Below, piece after piece: positions 8,265 to 16,480 of a stretch of DNA of 64,000 nt (position 1 is its first letter; each line of letters opens with the position of its first letter). The translations under genes and the position numbers were made by a program. Below the pieces are notes generated by a model. The model did not search any database, had not been told where the DNA came from, and was given only the letters and a program-made list of their open reading frames with translations. Location: positions 1 through 64,000 of the forward strand of contig DASQDR010000048.1 in the NCBI GenBank assembly GCA_035634055.1, read 5' to 3'. The DNA comes from JAICTV01 sp035634055. GTDB lineage: Bacteria; Planctomycetota; Phycisphaerae; Tepidisphaerales; Tepidisphaeraceae.

Positions 8265-8570
8265 TTACCAGACGGCGGCACGCCGCACCTGCACGTGGTG
8301 CGCCGCCGGCAGCCCGCGGCCGCAGCGCCGGCAGAACCGGGCGTCGGAGGGGTTGATCGCTTGGGACCCGCGCGTCTGGCAGCTGACGGCGCGCGCGCCC
8401 GTCGCCGCCCCTGCTCCCATCGCCCGCCGCCCCGCCGCATCGCCGCCGAACAGCATTCCGGCTGCCCCAAGCATCAGGCGCACGATCATCACCAGCGCCC
8501 AGCCGAAGAACAGCGCCCCGGCGAGCACGATCACCGCGAAGAAGATGGCAACCGAAAACAGTGCGCTCAT
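8265..8570 (-). CDS. Small membrane protein with C-terminal zinc ribbon
   Basis: 101 residues. The first 45 are hydrophobic and probably form one long or two short transmembrane helices (FSVAIFFAVIVLAGALFFGW, then ALVMIVRLMLGAAGMLFGG). The C-terminus has a degenerate zinc ribbon: SCQTRG, then FCRRCGRG, so three Cys are plain and the fourth ligand is doubtful. The gene begins 25 bases after the kinase stop codon. The ribbon resembles those at the C-termini of the kinase and the next membrane protein, which suggests a shared interaction module. Confidence 0.65.
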   Translation of the reverse strand: MSALFSVAIFFAVIVLAGALFFGWALVMIVRLMLGAAGMLFGGDAAGRRAMGAGAATGARAVSCQTRGSQAINPSDARFCRRCGRGLPAAHHVQVRRAAVW

Positions 8571-8595
8571 CTCGTTACCAGCAATCGATCCGCGC

Positions 8596-9699
8596 TCAGG
8601 TTCTCCCGCTGCCGCTCAACTGCGGCGGCGGCGGCGGGGCGAGGGTCTCGCCGCAGAAGATGCAGTACTGGTCGGTCAGGTCCGGGTACGATCCGCACCG
8701 CGTGCAGCGCCGAACCTGCGCGACGAGCTGCACACCGCAGTGGATGCAGAACTGGTCCATCGCGTCCACGTCGCGCCGGCAAGACGGGCAGCGCTCCGCC
8801 GCCGCGCCGTCGCCGCCCGGTGCCCAGGGCGGCGGCACCGGAACCGCCCCCTGCGGCTTGGCCTCCACCGGCGTCGGTAGCGGCGGTGGTGCCATCGGGC
8901 TCAGCGCCGTGATGAACTCCTCCGCGCTGCCGTACCGCTTCTCCAACCGCGCGTAAGACCGCTTGAACACGTCGTCCAAGAACTTCGGCGAGCGCGGGTT
9001 CACGTCGCTCGGCAGGTCCGTCCCCGCGGGGCGCTCGCCGGTCAGCAGTTCGTAGAGAACCACGCCGCAGGCGTACAGGTCCGCCCGCGCGTCCACCTGG
9101 CCGCCGCTGCGCTGCTCGGGCGCCATGTAGTCCAGCGTGCCGGCGATCTCCTTCGCCTCGGGCGAGTTCAGCGACGCCGAGAAGACGATCGACTGCGCCC
9201 CCACCGTCGTCGCCGCCTTGCCAAGGCCGAAGTCCGTCACCTTCACGACGCCCTCGGCGGCGTAGCCGTCGGTCCGCGCGCGCTCGTGGACGAGGATGTT
9301 CTCCGGCTTGATATCGCGGTGCACCAGCCCGTTGGCGTGGGCGTATTTCAGGGCCGATAGCACCTGCCGCATCACCGCCACCGCGTCGTCGGCCGAAAGA
9401 GCGCGATCCTTGACCAGCGGGCGCAGGCTCGTGCCCGGGACGTACTCCATCGTCAGGTACGGCACCTGCGCGTAGGGGTCAAAGCCCATGGCGCGCACGA
9501 TGTTGGGGTGGACCAGCCCATGGATGGCCGCCCCCTCGCGCTGAAGCTCGCGGAGGTACTGCGAGTCGGTGGGGATCTTCACCGCCACGAGCTGATCGAC
9601 CCACACGTGGTGGTGCGCCCGCCAGACCTCGCCGAACGACCCGCGGCCGACCGGCCGGTCGAGAATATATTCGCCGACGCGCTGGCCGGTGGTGGGCAT
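8596..9699 (-). CDS. Ser/Thr protein kinase with two C-terminal zinc ribbons
   Basis: A eukaryotic-type kinase of about 367 residues from the ATG at 9699 (MPTTGQRVGEYILDRPVG). It carries the Gly-rich loop GRGSFGEVW (19-27), the ATP-binding Lys in VAVK (41), catalytic HRDIKPEN (127-134), DFG (156-158) and APE (193-195), so it should be active. The insert between DFG and APE is longer than in PknB. After the kinase domain comes a Pro-rich linker and two zinc ribbons (CPSCRRDV...FCIHCG and CTRCGSYPD...YCIFCG). No transmembrane helix or PASTA domain is present, so it is cytosolic, unlike PknB. It is the second gene of the operon, so downstream proteins are candidate substrates. Confidence 0.9.
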   Translation of the reverse strand: MPTTGQRVGEYILDRPVGRGSFGEVWRAHHHVWVDQLVAVKIPTDSQYLRELQREGAAIHGLVHPNIVRAMGFDPYAQVPYLTMEYVPGTSLRPLVKDRALSADDAVAVMRQVLSALKYAHANGLVHRDIKPENILVHERARTDGYAAEGVVKVTDFGLGKAATTVGAQSIVFSASLNSPEAKEIAGTLDYMAPEQRSGGQVDARADLYACGVVLYELLTGERPAGTDLPSDVNPRSPKFLDDVFKRSYARLEKRYGSAEEFITALSPMAPPPLPTPVEAKPQGAVPVPPPWAPGGDGAAAERCPSCRRDVDAMDQFCIHCGVQLVAQVRRCTRCGSYPDLTDQYCIFCGETLAPPPPPQLSGSGRT

Positions 9700-9738
9700 G
9701 AGTCGTTCCCTCTCTCGTTCACGCGCGCGGGACAATCG

Positions 9739-10131
9739 CTAAGCGAGCTTCTCCGCGATCCAGTCGCAGGCCAGGAGATTATATACCCCGGCGAAGAGCG
9801 TCCCGGCACCCAGAAACGTCCACGCGGTGGCGCCTGGGACGCTGAAGTTGAACAGCCACGCCAGGATCACCGCCTCGACGATCGTGTATGCCACCACGAG
9901 CGCCGCGCCGGCGGCGTTGTTCTCGCGACGGGCAACCCACGAGGTCAGGAAAAATGTCGCCCACGGCACAAGCAGCACGATCAGCAGCCAGGAGACGATC
10001 TTGCCGGTCCCGCTCAGCAGCGCCTGCCGCGTGGCGTCGTCCATCCGCCACCACGAGATGCCGCCGGCGACCACCGCCAGCGCCACTGCGCCGCCGACCA
10101 CCTTGCCCGTGACTGAGTTCAGCAGGTCCAT
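9739..10131 (-). CDS. Small polytopic membrane protein, first gene of the kinase operon
   Basis: 130 residues with about four hydrophobic segments: VVGGAVALAVVAGGISWW, IVSWLLIVLLVPWATFFLTSW, AALVVAYTIVEAVILAWLF and TFLGAGTLFAGVYNLLACDW. No known family is recognised. The ATG at 10131 follows a GCAGG-like site, and a TATCAT hexamer at 10145-10150 (minus strand) could be the -10 element of the operon promoter. The kinase start lies 39 bases downstream. Its position suggests a membrane anchor or partner for the kinase system. Confidence 0.65.
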   Translation of the reverse strand: MDLLNSVTGKVVGGAVALAVVAGGISWWRMDDATRQALLSGTGKIVSWLLIVLLVPWATFFLTSWVARRENNAAGAALVVAYTIVEAVILAWLFNFSVPGATAWTFLGAGTLFAGVYNLLACDWIAEKLA

Positions 10132-10541
10132 GTTGTTACGCCTGCAAATGATACGAGATGCGCCCCCGCCGGCCGTTATAAATCCGACTGATTCCTCACG
10201 CCATCTCCCCTGGCACGCACCGGGTGGTCATGGCTGGATAAGCCTTCGGTTAGAGGGGAAATTTGGGCGGAAACGTTCTACGGAACGGGTGGCGGGGACG
10301 GTAAGTCGGAGAACGCGATCTCGAAGCCGTCGCGCGAAGGATCTGGGGCTGGTGAGCGTCGCTGGATCCCGAAGGTGTTCGCGCGTACGCTCCGGGAGTA
10401 CAAGTGGACATTCCACGGTCCCGAACCGGCCGCGCCAGTTCCCGTTCCATTCATTTCTTCGTCAGTGTCTGCGATCTGCTTCGGATTTGTGCTTTGGTAT
10501 CCGATTTTGCCGCGCAGCACGCCGTGCTGACGCCTTCAGAC
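10132..10541. other. Intergenic region with operon promoter side and a degenerate palindromic repeat
   Basis: No credible gene is seen in these 410 bases. The end near 10132 is upstream of the minus-strand operon. At about 10326-10397 there is a degraded copy of the inverted repeat that is nearly perfect at 25446-25541: TCGCGCGAAGGATCTGGG faces GGATCCCGAAGG...GCGCGTACGCTCC. A lower-GC stretch at 10440-10515 holds only short spurious frames. Confidence 0.5.
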
Positions 10542-12518
10542 TCACCGTGCGACGGCTTTCCAGATGGCCCATTCGCCGCCGCGGTTGGAGCGGAAGTAGA
10601 CGCCGGTCCCGGTCGGGTCCCACTGCGGGTGGTCGTCCCAGCTCCCGTTGACCGTGACCTGCACCGGGCGCTCGGGGCGGGAGAGGTCCAGGGCCCAGAT
10701 GTCGAGGTTCTGACGGCGCTCCTCGTCCACGCCGGCGTCGGAGACGTAGGCGATCCGCGTGCCGTTCTTGTTCCACGAGGGGTCGAACTCATCGAGTTCC
10801 GGCGTGTTGGTCAGGTTGCGCGGCGCGCCGCCCTTGTCGCTCATCAGGTAAATGTCGCGCTTGCCGGTCTTGTCGTTGACGGCGGTGAAGACGATGGCGT
10901 CGGCCGTGGGGCTGATGCGCGGCTGGGCGCCGCCCATGTGGGTCAGGTCGGTCGTGGTGGTGGTGTTGAGCGGCGTCAGGTAGAGCCGCGGGTCCGGGCG
11001 GGTGTCGACCATCGCCTGGTAGAACAGCCGCGGCTTGGGGTCGGAGTCGATGCTGGGCCAGAGGTCGTTGGTGTCGCCGGTGGTGAGCTGCTTGATGCCC
11101 GGCGCGCCGGCGGCGGACATGGCCCAGACGCTGAGCTTTCGACCCGCGCGGTTGGAGGAGAAGACGATCTCGTCGCCGCCGGGCGTGAAGCTCGGGGTGA
11201 TCTCCAGGCTCTTGCCGTCGCTCATGTACTCGGCCCCGCCCGAGCCGTCGGTGCGGACGATGATCATCTGCGAGCGGAAGTTCTGCCGGTCCTTGCCCAG
11301 CAGCACCGTGAACAGCAGCCGCGAGCCGTCGGGGCTGATGGCGATGGTGTCGATCTGCGTCCCGCGCGGCAGGCGGGTGACCTGGAGCGGCGGGTCCTTC
11401 TGCGTCCCCTCGGTCACGTCCTTCATCGCAATCGTCGACTGCGTGTCGGGGACGATCTCCCACCCGTCGTCGGCGCGCTGGAGCATCGCGTTGACCAGCG
11501 CCACCGGGCGGGTCTTGATCTCCTTGAGCGAAACGGTGTAGTCGGTCTGCCCCCCGGACCAGGCGATCGGCAGCTTGGCCGGCTCCCATTCCGAGTCGGC
11601 GGTCTTCTTGCTGACGGTGGCGGTGTAGGTCCGCAGGTCGCCCTTGTCGTTGACCGGCGGGAACTGCAAGGTCGCCTGCGCGATCCCCTGCGGGTTGCGC
11701 TCAATCGTTTTGCCGTCGACCTGCACCACCGCGCCCGGCGGGTCGGTGATGATCCGCACGGTCTTGGTCTTGGCGGCGAGGTCGATCGGGTAGTCGGTCT
11801 TGCCCTCGTCCCAGCCGATGGGGGCCTCGATGGCGTCGTAACCCGGCTTGACCACCCGAAGCTTCTGCGGGAGCGCCTCGCCGGTGGCGAGGTCCACCGG
11901 GAACGGGCGGCTGTTCACCGTGACCGGGCTGACGCCGAGCGGCTCGCCCTCCAGGAACACCTGCGCGCCGGGCGGCGTGGTGGTGATGGTCAAGTTCTTC
12001 TTCTGCGGCTCCAGGCGGATGGCGTAGTTCTGGTCCTTGTCCTGCCAGGAGATGATCCGCTCGGCGCGCTCGAACCCTTTGCGCTCGGCGGCGATGGTGT
12101 GGGTGGTCCAGTTGTTGCGCGCGTCGACGGTGAACTCCAGCTCGCGCGTGAGCGTGTCCATCGGCTCGCCGCTGACCGGCTGCCCGTCGATGAAGAGCCG
12201 CGCGGGCGCGGGCGAGACGGTAATGGTCACCCGGCGCGTGAGCGGCTTGAGATCGACGTGCAGCGTGTCGCCGGAGTGGTCACGCTTGAGCGGGATCGAC
12301 TGTTCCTTGTACCCCAGCCGCGACACGCTGACGACGCGGGTGTCCTCGGGAAACTGCCAGACCAGTTGCTCGGTCACTTGTCCCTTGCCGCGATCGACGC
12401 CGTCGACCTTGATCGACGCGTCCGGCGGGCGGGTGGTGATGGTGATGTTGCGGACGGTGTGGCAGCCGAAGCCACCGAAACAGCAGGACAACAGCAGGGC
12501 GAACGCCAGCCGACGCAT
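10542..12518 (-). CDS. Lipoprotein with PEGA repeats and TolB-like beta-propeller
   Basis: About 658 residues from the ATG at 12518 (MRRLAFALLLSCCFGGFGC), giving a lipoprotein signal; an ATG at 12548 adds ten residues. The N-terminal half has several PEGA-type beta domains (ITITTRPPDASIKVDGVDRG, ITVSPAPARLFIDGQPV, ITTTPPGAQVFLEGEPLG, IITDPPGAVVQVDGK). The C-terminal half has PD40/TolB repeats with the telltale SPDGSRLLF, FTPGGDEIVFSSNR, DPSWNKNGTRIAYVSD and DDHPQWDPTGTGVYF. Both are protein- or glycan-contact domains of the cell envelope. No enzyme motif is visible. A dispersed short-word repeat lies directly upstream. Confidence 0.85.
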   Translation of the reverse strand: MRRLAFALLLSCCFGGFGCHTVRNITITTRPPDASIKVDGVDRGKGQVTEQLVWQFPEDTRVVSVSRLGYKEQSIPLKRDHSGDTLHVDLKPLTRRVTITVSPAPARLFIDGQPVSGEPMDTLTRELEFTVDARNNWTTHTIAAERKGFERAERIISWQDKDQNYAIRLEPQKKNLTITTTPPGAQVFLEGEPLGVSPVTVNSRPFPVDLATGEALPQKLRVVKPGYDAIEAPIGWDEGKTDYPIDLAAKTKTVRIITDPPGAVVQVDGKTIERNPQGIAQATLQFPPVNDKGDLRTYTATVSKKTADSEWEPAKLPIAWSGGQTDYTVSLKEIKTRPVALVNAMLQRADDGWEIVPDTQSTIAMKDVTEGTQKDPPLQVTRLPRGTQIDTIAISPDGSRLLFTVLLGKDRQNFRSQMIIVRTDGSGGAEYMSDGKSLEITPSFTPGGDEIVFSSNRAGRKLSVWAMSAAGAPGIKQLTTGDTNDLWPSIDSDPKPRLFYQAMVDTRPDPRLYLTPLNTTTTTDLTHMGGAQPRISPTADAIVFTAVNDKTGKRDIYLMSDKGGAPRNLTNTPELDEFDPSWNKNGTRIAYVSDAGVDEERRQNLDIWALDLSRPERPVQVTVNGSWDDHPQWDPTGTGVYFRSNRGGEWAIWKAVAR

Positions 12519-12629
12519 GAAAGGACCTCCGTCGAACGTCAGACACAACTAGCGGAAGTTCGGGGGGAAGTCCATGTAAACCGTGGCTCGCGACGGGGAC
12601 GGGGGAGCGGCGGAGGCACGAGGCGAGGA

Positions 12630-12820
12630 AGGGACGAAGGGACGAAGGCACGGAGGCACGGAGGCACGGAGGCACGGAGTGGTGGGAAGGCAGGGACTGA
12701 GGAACTGAGGGACTGAGGGGAGCGCGGATCTCTTCACTCTCTGCCTCTCTCCCTCATTCACTCCCTTCATGCCTTAGTCCCTTCGTGCCTTCGTGCCTTC
12801 GTGCCTCTGTTCCTTCGTCC
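12630..12820. repeat. GCACGGAG octamer inverted repeat
   Basis: Tandem copies of the octamer GCACGGAG/GACGAAGG (12630-12680) face tandem CTTCGTGC octamers (12779-12816), with a spacer between, so the whole gap between the two lipoprotein genes can form a long stem-loop. The same octamer is seen at 25337 and, in frame, inside rlmN at 61690. Confidence 0.7.
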
Positions 12821-12825
12821 CCCGC

Positions 12826-13842
12826 TCAATTCGGCGCCACCAGGATCGGCAGCGTCCGCTCCGCCACATGGTTCGCTGTTTGATCGATCACCGTCACCTT
12901 CAGCAGGTAACGCCCGACCGGCAGCGTGCCGGGGAGGGTCATGCGGTCGGCCAGGAAGAAGTCGCGGCGGCGGTTGCGGCAACGGTCGACGATTCGCGTG
13001 GGCTTCTTGCTGATCACCGAGACGCCGGCGTCGCCGTCGGTGTAGAGGACCGCCTCGTAGGACAGCCGGGTCTCCCAGCGCCCGTCGCTTGCCGGGCGCG
13101 AGAGGAAGTTGTCCAGCTCGCAGTAGATGATGACCGGCGTCTCCTTGCCGGCGGTGAAGCGCGGCGGGTCAAACGGGTCGTACACCCCGAACTGCGTGAC
13201 CGAGCGGCACAGCGCCAGAGTCGGGATGGACATGGGGTACGTCGCCTTCAGCCGCGACGACAGGTCCGCCAGCGGCTCGATCTTGGTGGCCAGGCGCGAC
13301 TTGTCGTCGCCGGCGGAACGGCGGAAGGCGGCCAAGGCGTCGGTGACGAACGTCAGCACCTGCCGCTCGTCCTGCGGCAACGCGCCGGGCGTGTCGCCCA
13401 ACTCGTTGCGAAGCAGGCGGAGCAGTTGAAGGTCGAACTGCGACGCGAGGTTGGCCGGCTGCTCCTTGGCCCGCGTCTGGACGGCATGATCGAATCCGTC
13501 GCTGACCGGCGCGGCAGCGTCGGCGGCTTCCGGCGATGACGGCGGAGCGGTCGCAGACGAGGAGGCGGTGGCGGCGCTCGAGGCATCAAATGAGCGGCCC
13601 GCGGCGGGAGCGGACTCGGCGGGAGATTCCGGGGGCGCGTCGGCGGGCTGCGGATCGGCGGCAGGCATGGCGGCGCGCGCGGCCGCGTCCGGTGCCGCCG
13701 ACGCCAGGACCCGCCCCGCCGACGCGCCACCGCTGCCGCCACCGCCCATGGCGAGCGCCGCGGCGGTCCGTTCGCTCGCGCCGCAGCCGGTGGCCGTGAA
13801 TAAGATCAGGGTGACGGCGACGAGCGGCAAGAGCTGGCGCAT
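12826..13842 (-). CDS. Lipoprotein of unknown function
   Basis: 338 residues starting with a clear lipoprotein signal (MRQLLPLVAVTLILFTATGC, lipobox TATGC). Residues 25-110 are Ala/Pro/Ser/Gly-rich and probably disordered. The C-terminal 200 residues are folded: a helical part (QLLRLLRNELGDTPGALP) and a beta-rich domain (ETPVIIYCELDNFL, then GRYLLKVTVIDQTANHVAERTLPIL). This looks like an immunoglobulin-like envelope domain, but I do not recognise the family. It may be co-transcribed with the PEGA lipoprotein downstream, although the repeat hairpin separates them. Confidence 0.75.
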   Translation of the reverse strand: MRQLLPLVAVTLILFTATGCGASERTAAALAMGGGGSGGASAGRVLASAAPDAAARAAMPAADPQPADAPPESPAESAPAAGRSFDASSAATASSSATAPPSSPEAADAAAPVSDGFDHAVQTRAKEQPANLASQFDLQLLRLLRNELGDTPGALPQDERQVLTFVTDALAAFRRSAGDDKSRLATKIEPLADLSSRLKATYPMSIPTLALCRSVTQFGVYDPFDPPRFTAGKETPVIIYCELDNFLSRPASDGRWETRLSYEAVLYTDGDAGVSVISKKPTRIVDRCRNRRRDFFLADRMTLPGTLPVGRYLLKVTVIDQTANHVAERTLPILVAPN

Positions 13843-14251
13843 TGCACCCTCCGTGGTGATCGCGTCAAAGTTGATCGCGTTCGCGTGTCGCCCGGCGTCC
13901 GTGCCGCGCGCAACCCCCTTCAGCCCGCGAACATGATAATCCGGGCGGTTTCCGATGCAACGCGCGCCCCACCGTCGCCCGGCGCCGGCGCGCGGCGCGA
14001 CGGTTCCTTGACAGCATCGGGCAACGCCTTATCATCTCCGCCCTGCCCGCGGCGAGACCAGCGGGCGCGTCGTCGAGAGGTTCGGTTTCGGCCGAAAGGG
14101 TAGGCGAACGGACACCTTCCGTGCGTTCCCGCGACTCCGGTGCCCCCACCGGCCAGCGCCGGAACCGGCAGTGCCCCTTCGTCGCACCTTTCCCGGCTAG
14201 AATCGAAGGACAACCCGCCGCGACGCGCGCACGACATCGCCGCGCAGTGCT
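13843..14251. other. Intergenic region before tRNA-Gln; no gene supported
   Basis: 409 bases between the minus-strand lipoprotein start and the plus-strand tRNA. Several overlapping open frames exist on both strands, but none has a ribosome-binding site or a recognisable product. Promoters for the lipoprotein and tRNA should lie here. I cannot place them with confidence. Confidence 0.4.
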
Positions 14252-14322
14252 TGGCCCGTGGTGTAACGGTAGCACAGCAGATTTTGGTTCTGCTTGTCAT
14301 GGTTCGAATCCATGCGGGCCAG
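14252..14322 (+). tRNA. tRNA-Gln (anticodon TTG)
   Basis: The acceptor arms TGGCCCG (14252-14258) and CGGGCCA (14315-14321) pair perfectly. The D-arm region is GTGTAACGGTAGCAC. The anticodon stem GCAGA/TCTGC encloses loop TTTTGGT with anticodon TTG, and the T-arm is ATGGTTCGAATCCAT. The discriminator base is G, and CCA is not encoded. The glmU-like gene starts about 100 bases downstream. Confidence 0.95.
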
Positions 14323-14327
14323 TGAAG

Positions 14328-14422
14328 CGAATGCTGAACGATGATTGCTGAATGCTGAACGGGCGGAGAGCCGCTCCCCCGCGTTCCCATTCATCATTGG
14401 GCATTCACCATTCAGCGTTTCT
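14328..14422. repeat. TGAATGC heptamer inverted repeat
   Basis: Near-copies of the heptamer GCTGAAT/GCTGAAC (14328-14358) face CATTCATCATTGGGCATTCACC and TTCAGCG words (14389-14420) just before the start of the glmU-like gene. The same word family is found at 17824-17925. Confidence 0.6.
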
Positions 14423-14425
14423 CCC

Positions 14426-15412
14426 ATGTCCCTCACCGCCATCATCCTCGCCGCCGGCAAGTCGACGCGCATGAAGTCCAAGCGGCCCAAGGCGCTGCAC
14501 GAGATCTGCGGCAAGCCGATGCTCGGGTACATCCTCCAGGCGTGCTTCGACGCCGGGGTGACGCGCGTGCTGCTGGTGGTCGGGCACGGGAAGGACGAGG
14601 TCATCGAGACGTTCCGCCACGACCGGCGGATCCAGTTCGTCGAGCAGACCGAGCAGCTCGGCACCGGCCACGCGGCGCGCATGTGCGTGCCGGAGTTGCA
14701 GAAGCTGCACGGCAACGTCTTCATCCTGGCAGGTGACGTGCCGCTGCTGCGCGGGCAGGTGCTGACCACGCTGCTCCAGGCGCACCAGTTCGAGGACGCC
14801 GCCGCCAGCATGGCGACCGCCGTGCTGGAAGACCCCACCGGCTACGGCCGGATCGTGCGCGACGACAAGGGCGAGTTCGTCGAGATCGTCGAGCAGGTCG
14901 ACGCCACGCCCGAGCAGCGCGAGATCAGGGAAGTCTTCCCCAGCTATTACTGCGTGCGCATCGGCGACCTGCTGTCCGCCCTGTCGCAACTGAAGAACGA
15001 GAACCGCAAGAGCGAGTACTACCTGACCGACATTTACGGCATCCTCCGCCAGGCAGGCAAGAAGGTGGTGGCGGTGCAAGCGGCGACGTACGAGGACGTG
15101 CTGGCGCCCAACACCCGCCAGCAGCTCGCGGAGGCCGACATTGTCATGCAGGAGCGCATCCAGCGCCACCTGCTGGACGGCGGCGTCTCGATCGTCTCGC
15201 CGGTGAACACTTACATCGAGGCGGGCGCGACGATCGGGCCGGACACCGTGCTCCAGCCGCACGTGTTCATCGGGCGCGATTCGAGCATCGGCCCGGACTG
15301 CTGCATAGGCCCGTTCGCCAGCATCCCGCGCGAGAGCATCGTGCCGGCCGGGACGGTCGTCGCGGGGAACATCTCGCACGAGAACACGGTCCTGAACCAG
15401 CCGGGGAGCTAG
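14426..15412 (+). CDS. glmU: GlmU-like N-acetylglucosamine-1-phosphate uridylyltransferase with shortened C-terminus
   Basis: 328 residues from the ATG at 14426 (MSLTAIILAAGKSTRMKSKRPKAL). The pyrophosphorylase signature LAAGKSTRMKS and the downstream EQTEQLGTGHA, LAGDVPLL and YYLTDI blocks are those of GlmU, which makes UDP-GlcNAc for peptidoglycan and lipopolysaccharide. Full-length GlmU has about 450 residues with a large left-handed beta-helix acetyltransferase domain. Here only a few hexapeptide turns remain (INTYIEAGATIGPDTVLQPH...), so acetyltransferase activity is probably absent and must come from another protein. It is followed by prs after only 7 bases. Confidence 0.85.
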   Translation: MSLTAIILAAGKSTRMKSKRPKALHEICGKPMLGYILQACFDAGVTRVLLVVGHGKDEVIETFRHDRRIQFVEQTEQLGTGHAARMCVPELQKLHGNVFILAGDVPLLRGQVLTTLLQAHQFEDAAASMATAVLEDPTGYGRIVRDDKGEFVEIVEQVDATPEQREIREVFPSYYCVRIGDLLSALSQLKNENRKSEYYLTDIYGILRQAGKKVVAVQAATYEDVLAPNTRQQLAEADIVMQERIQRHLLDGGVSIVSPVNTYIEAGATIGPDTVLQPHVFIGRDSSIGPDCCIGPFASIPRESIVPAGTVVAGNISHENTVLNQPGS

Positions 15413-15419
15413 CACGACC

Positions 15420-16394
15420 ATGGCTCAGACCGACGCCGAGAAGCTGAAGGTATTCACCGGCCGGGCCAACCCGCAACTGGCGGAGCGGATCTGCCAGCAC
15501 TTGCAGATTCCGCTCGGCGGCGGGCGGACGGAGCTGTTTCCCGACGGGGAGCTCATCGTGAAGGTGGACGAGGACGTCCGCGGCCGCGACTGCTTCCTGA
15601 TCCAGCCGACGTCGCACCCGGTCAACGCGCACCTGATGGAGCTGATGGTGTGGGTCGACTGCCTGAAGCGCGCCAGCGCCGACCGCGTCACCGCCGTCGT
15701 CCCGTACTTCGGCTACGCCCGGCAGGACCGCAAGGACGAGGGGCGCACGCCGATCACCGCCAAGCTGGTCGCCAACCTGATCGAGCGCGCCGGCGCCGAT
15801 CGCGTGGTGGCGATCGACCTGCACGCGGCGCAGGTGCAGGGGTTTTTCGACATCCCGGTGGACCACCTGTCGGCCTCGCCGGTGCTGATCAAGTGGATCA
15901 AGTCGCTGAAGCTGCCCAACCGCGTGTTCGTCTCGCCGGACGTCGGCAACGTAAAGCGGGCGCAGGTCTACGCCAACCAGCTCGGCGGCGAGATCTGCAT
16001 CATCGACAAGCGGCGCAAGAGCGGCAGCGAGACCGACGCCGCGCACATCATCGGCGACGTGTCGGGGAAGAACGTGATCATGGTCGACGACATGATCACC
16101 ACCGCCGGCACCGTGACCGCCGCCTGCAAGATCCTCCGCGACCACGGGGCGGCGGAGATCTACATGGCGGCGTCGCACGCGGTCTTTGCGCCGCCGGCGT
16201 TGCAGCGGCTGGCCAAGTGCGACTTCACCCGGCTGGCGGTGACCGACACCATCCGGGTCGGCAACCGCTGCGACGAGATCAAGGACCGGCTGGAAGTGCT
16301 CAGCGTCGCCGGGCTGCTGGGCGACGCCATCCACCGCATCCACCACAACGAGTCGGTGAGCGCCTTGTTCAAGGCGGACCCCGGCGTGCGATGA
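15420..16394 (+). CDS. prs: Ribose-phosphate pyrophosphokinase (PRPP synthetase)
   Basis: 324 residues, the usual length. The enzyme makes PRPP from ribose 5-phosphate and ATP for purine, pyrimidine, NAD, His and Trp synthesis. Recognisable family blocks are FTGRANPQLAERI, FPDGELIVKVDEDVRGRDCF, the flexible-loop and ATP site VVPYFGYARQDRK, DLHAAQVQGFFDIPVDHL and the PRPP-binding loop VIMVDDMITTAGT. It probably shares a transcript with the glmU-like gene. L25 follows after about 86 bases. Confidence 0.96.
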   Translation: MAQTDAEKLKVFTGRANPQLAERICQHLQIPLGGGRTELFPDGELIVKVDEDVRGRDCFLIQPTSHPVNAHLMELMVWVDCLKRASADRVTAVVPYFGYARQDRKDEGRTPITAKLVANLIERAGADRVVAIDLHAAQVQGFFDIPVDHLSASPVLIKWIKSLKLPNRVFVSPDVGNVKRAQVYANQLGGEICIIDKRRKSGSETDAAHIIGDVSGKNVIMVDDMITTAGTVTAACKILRDHGAAEIYMAASHAVFAPPALQRLAKCDFTRLAVTDTIRVGNRCDEIKDRLEVLSVAGLLGDAIHRIHHNESVSALFKADPGVR

Positions 16395-16480
16395 GTGAAG
16401 GCCCGACAGACGAAATTCGACGTTAAGGCAGAACCTGTACACCGAAAAGAAGAATCAACTTTGAGCTGAGGAGACACCCG

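Noticed and set aside
10278..10520. 80-codon open frame in the 10132-10541 gap, minus strand
   Set aside because: It runs through a degenerate palindromic repeat and shows no ribosome-binding site or family pattern.
10404..12716. Open frame of 770 codons on the plus strand
   Set aside because: Antisense to the PEGA/propeller lipoprotein, which has a signal peptide and recognisable domains; the plus frame is Val/Arg/Gly/Asp-rich noise.
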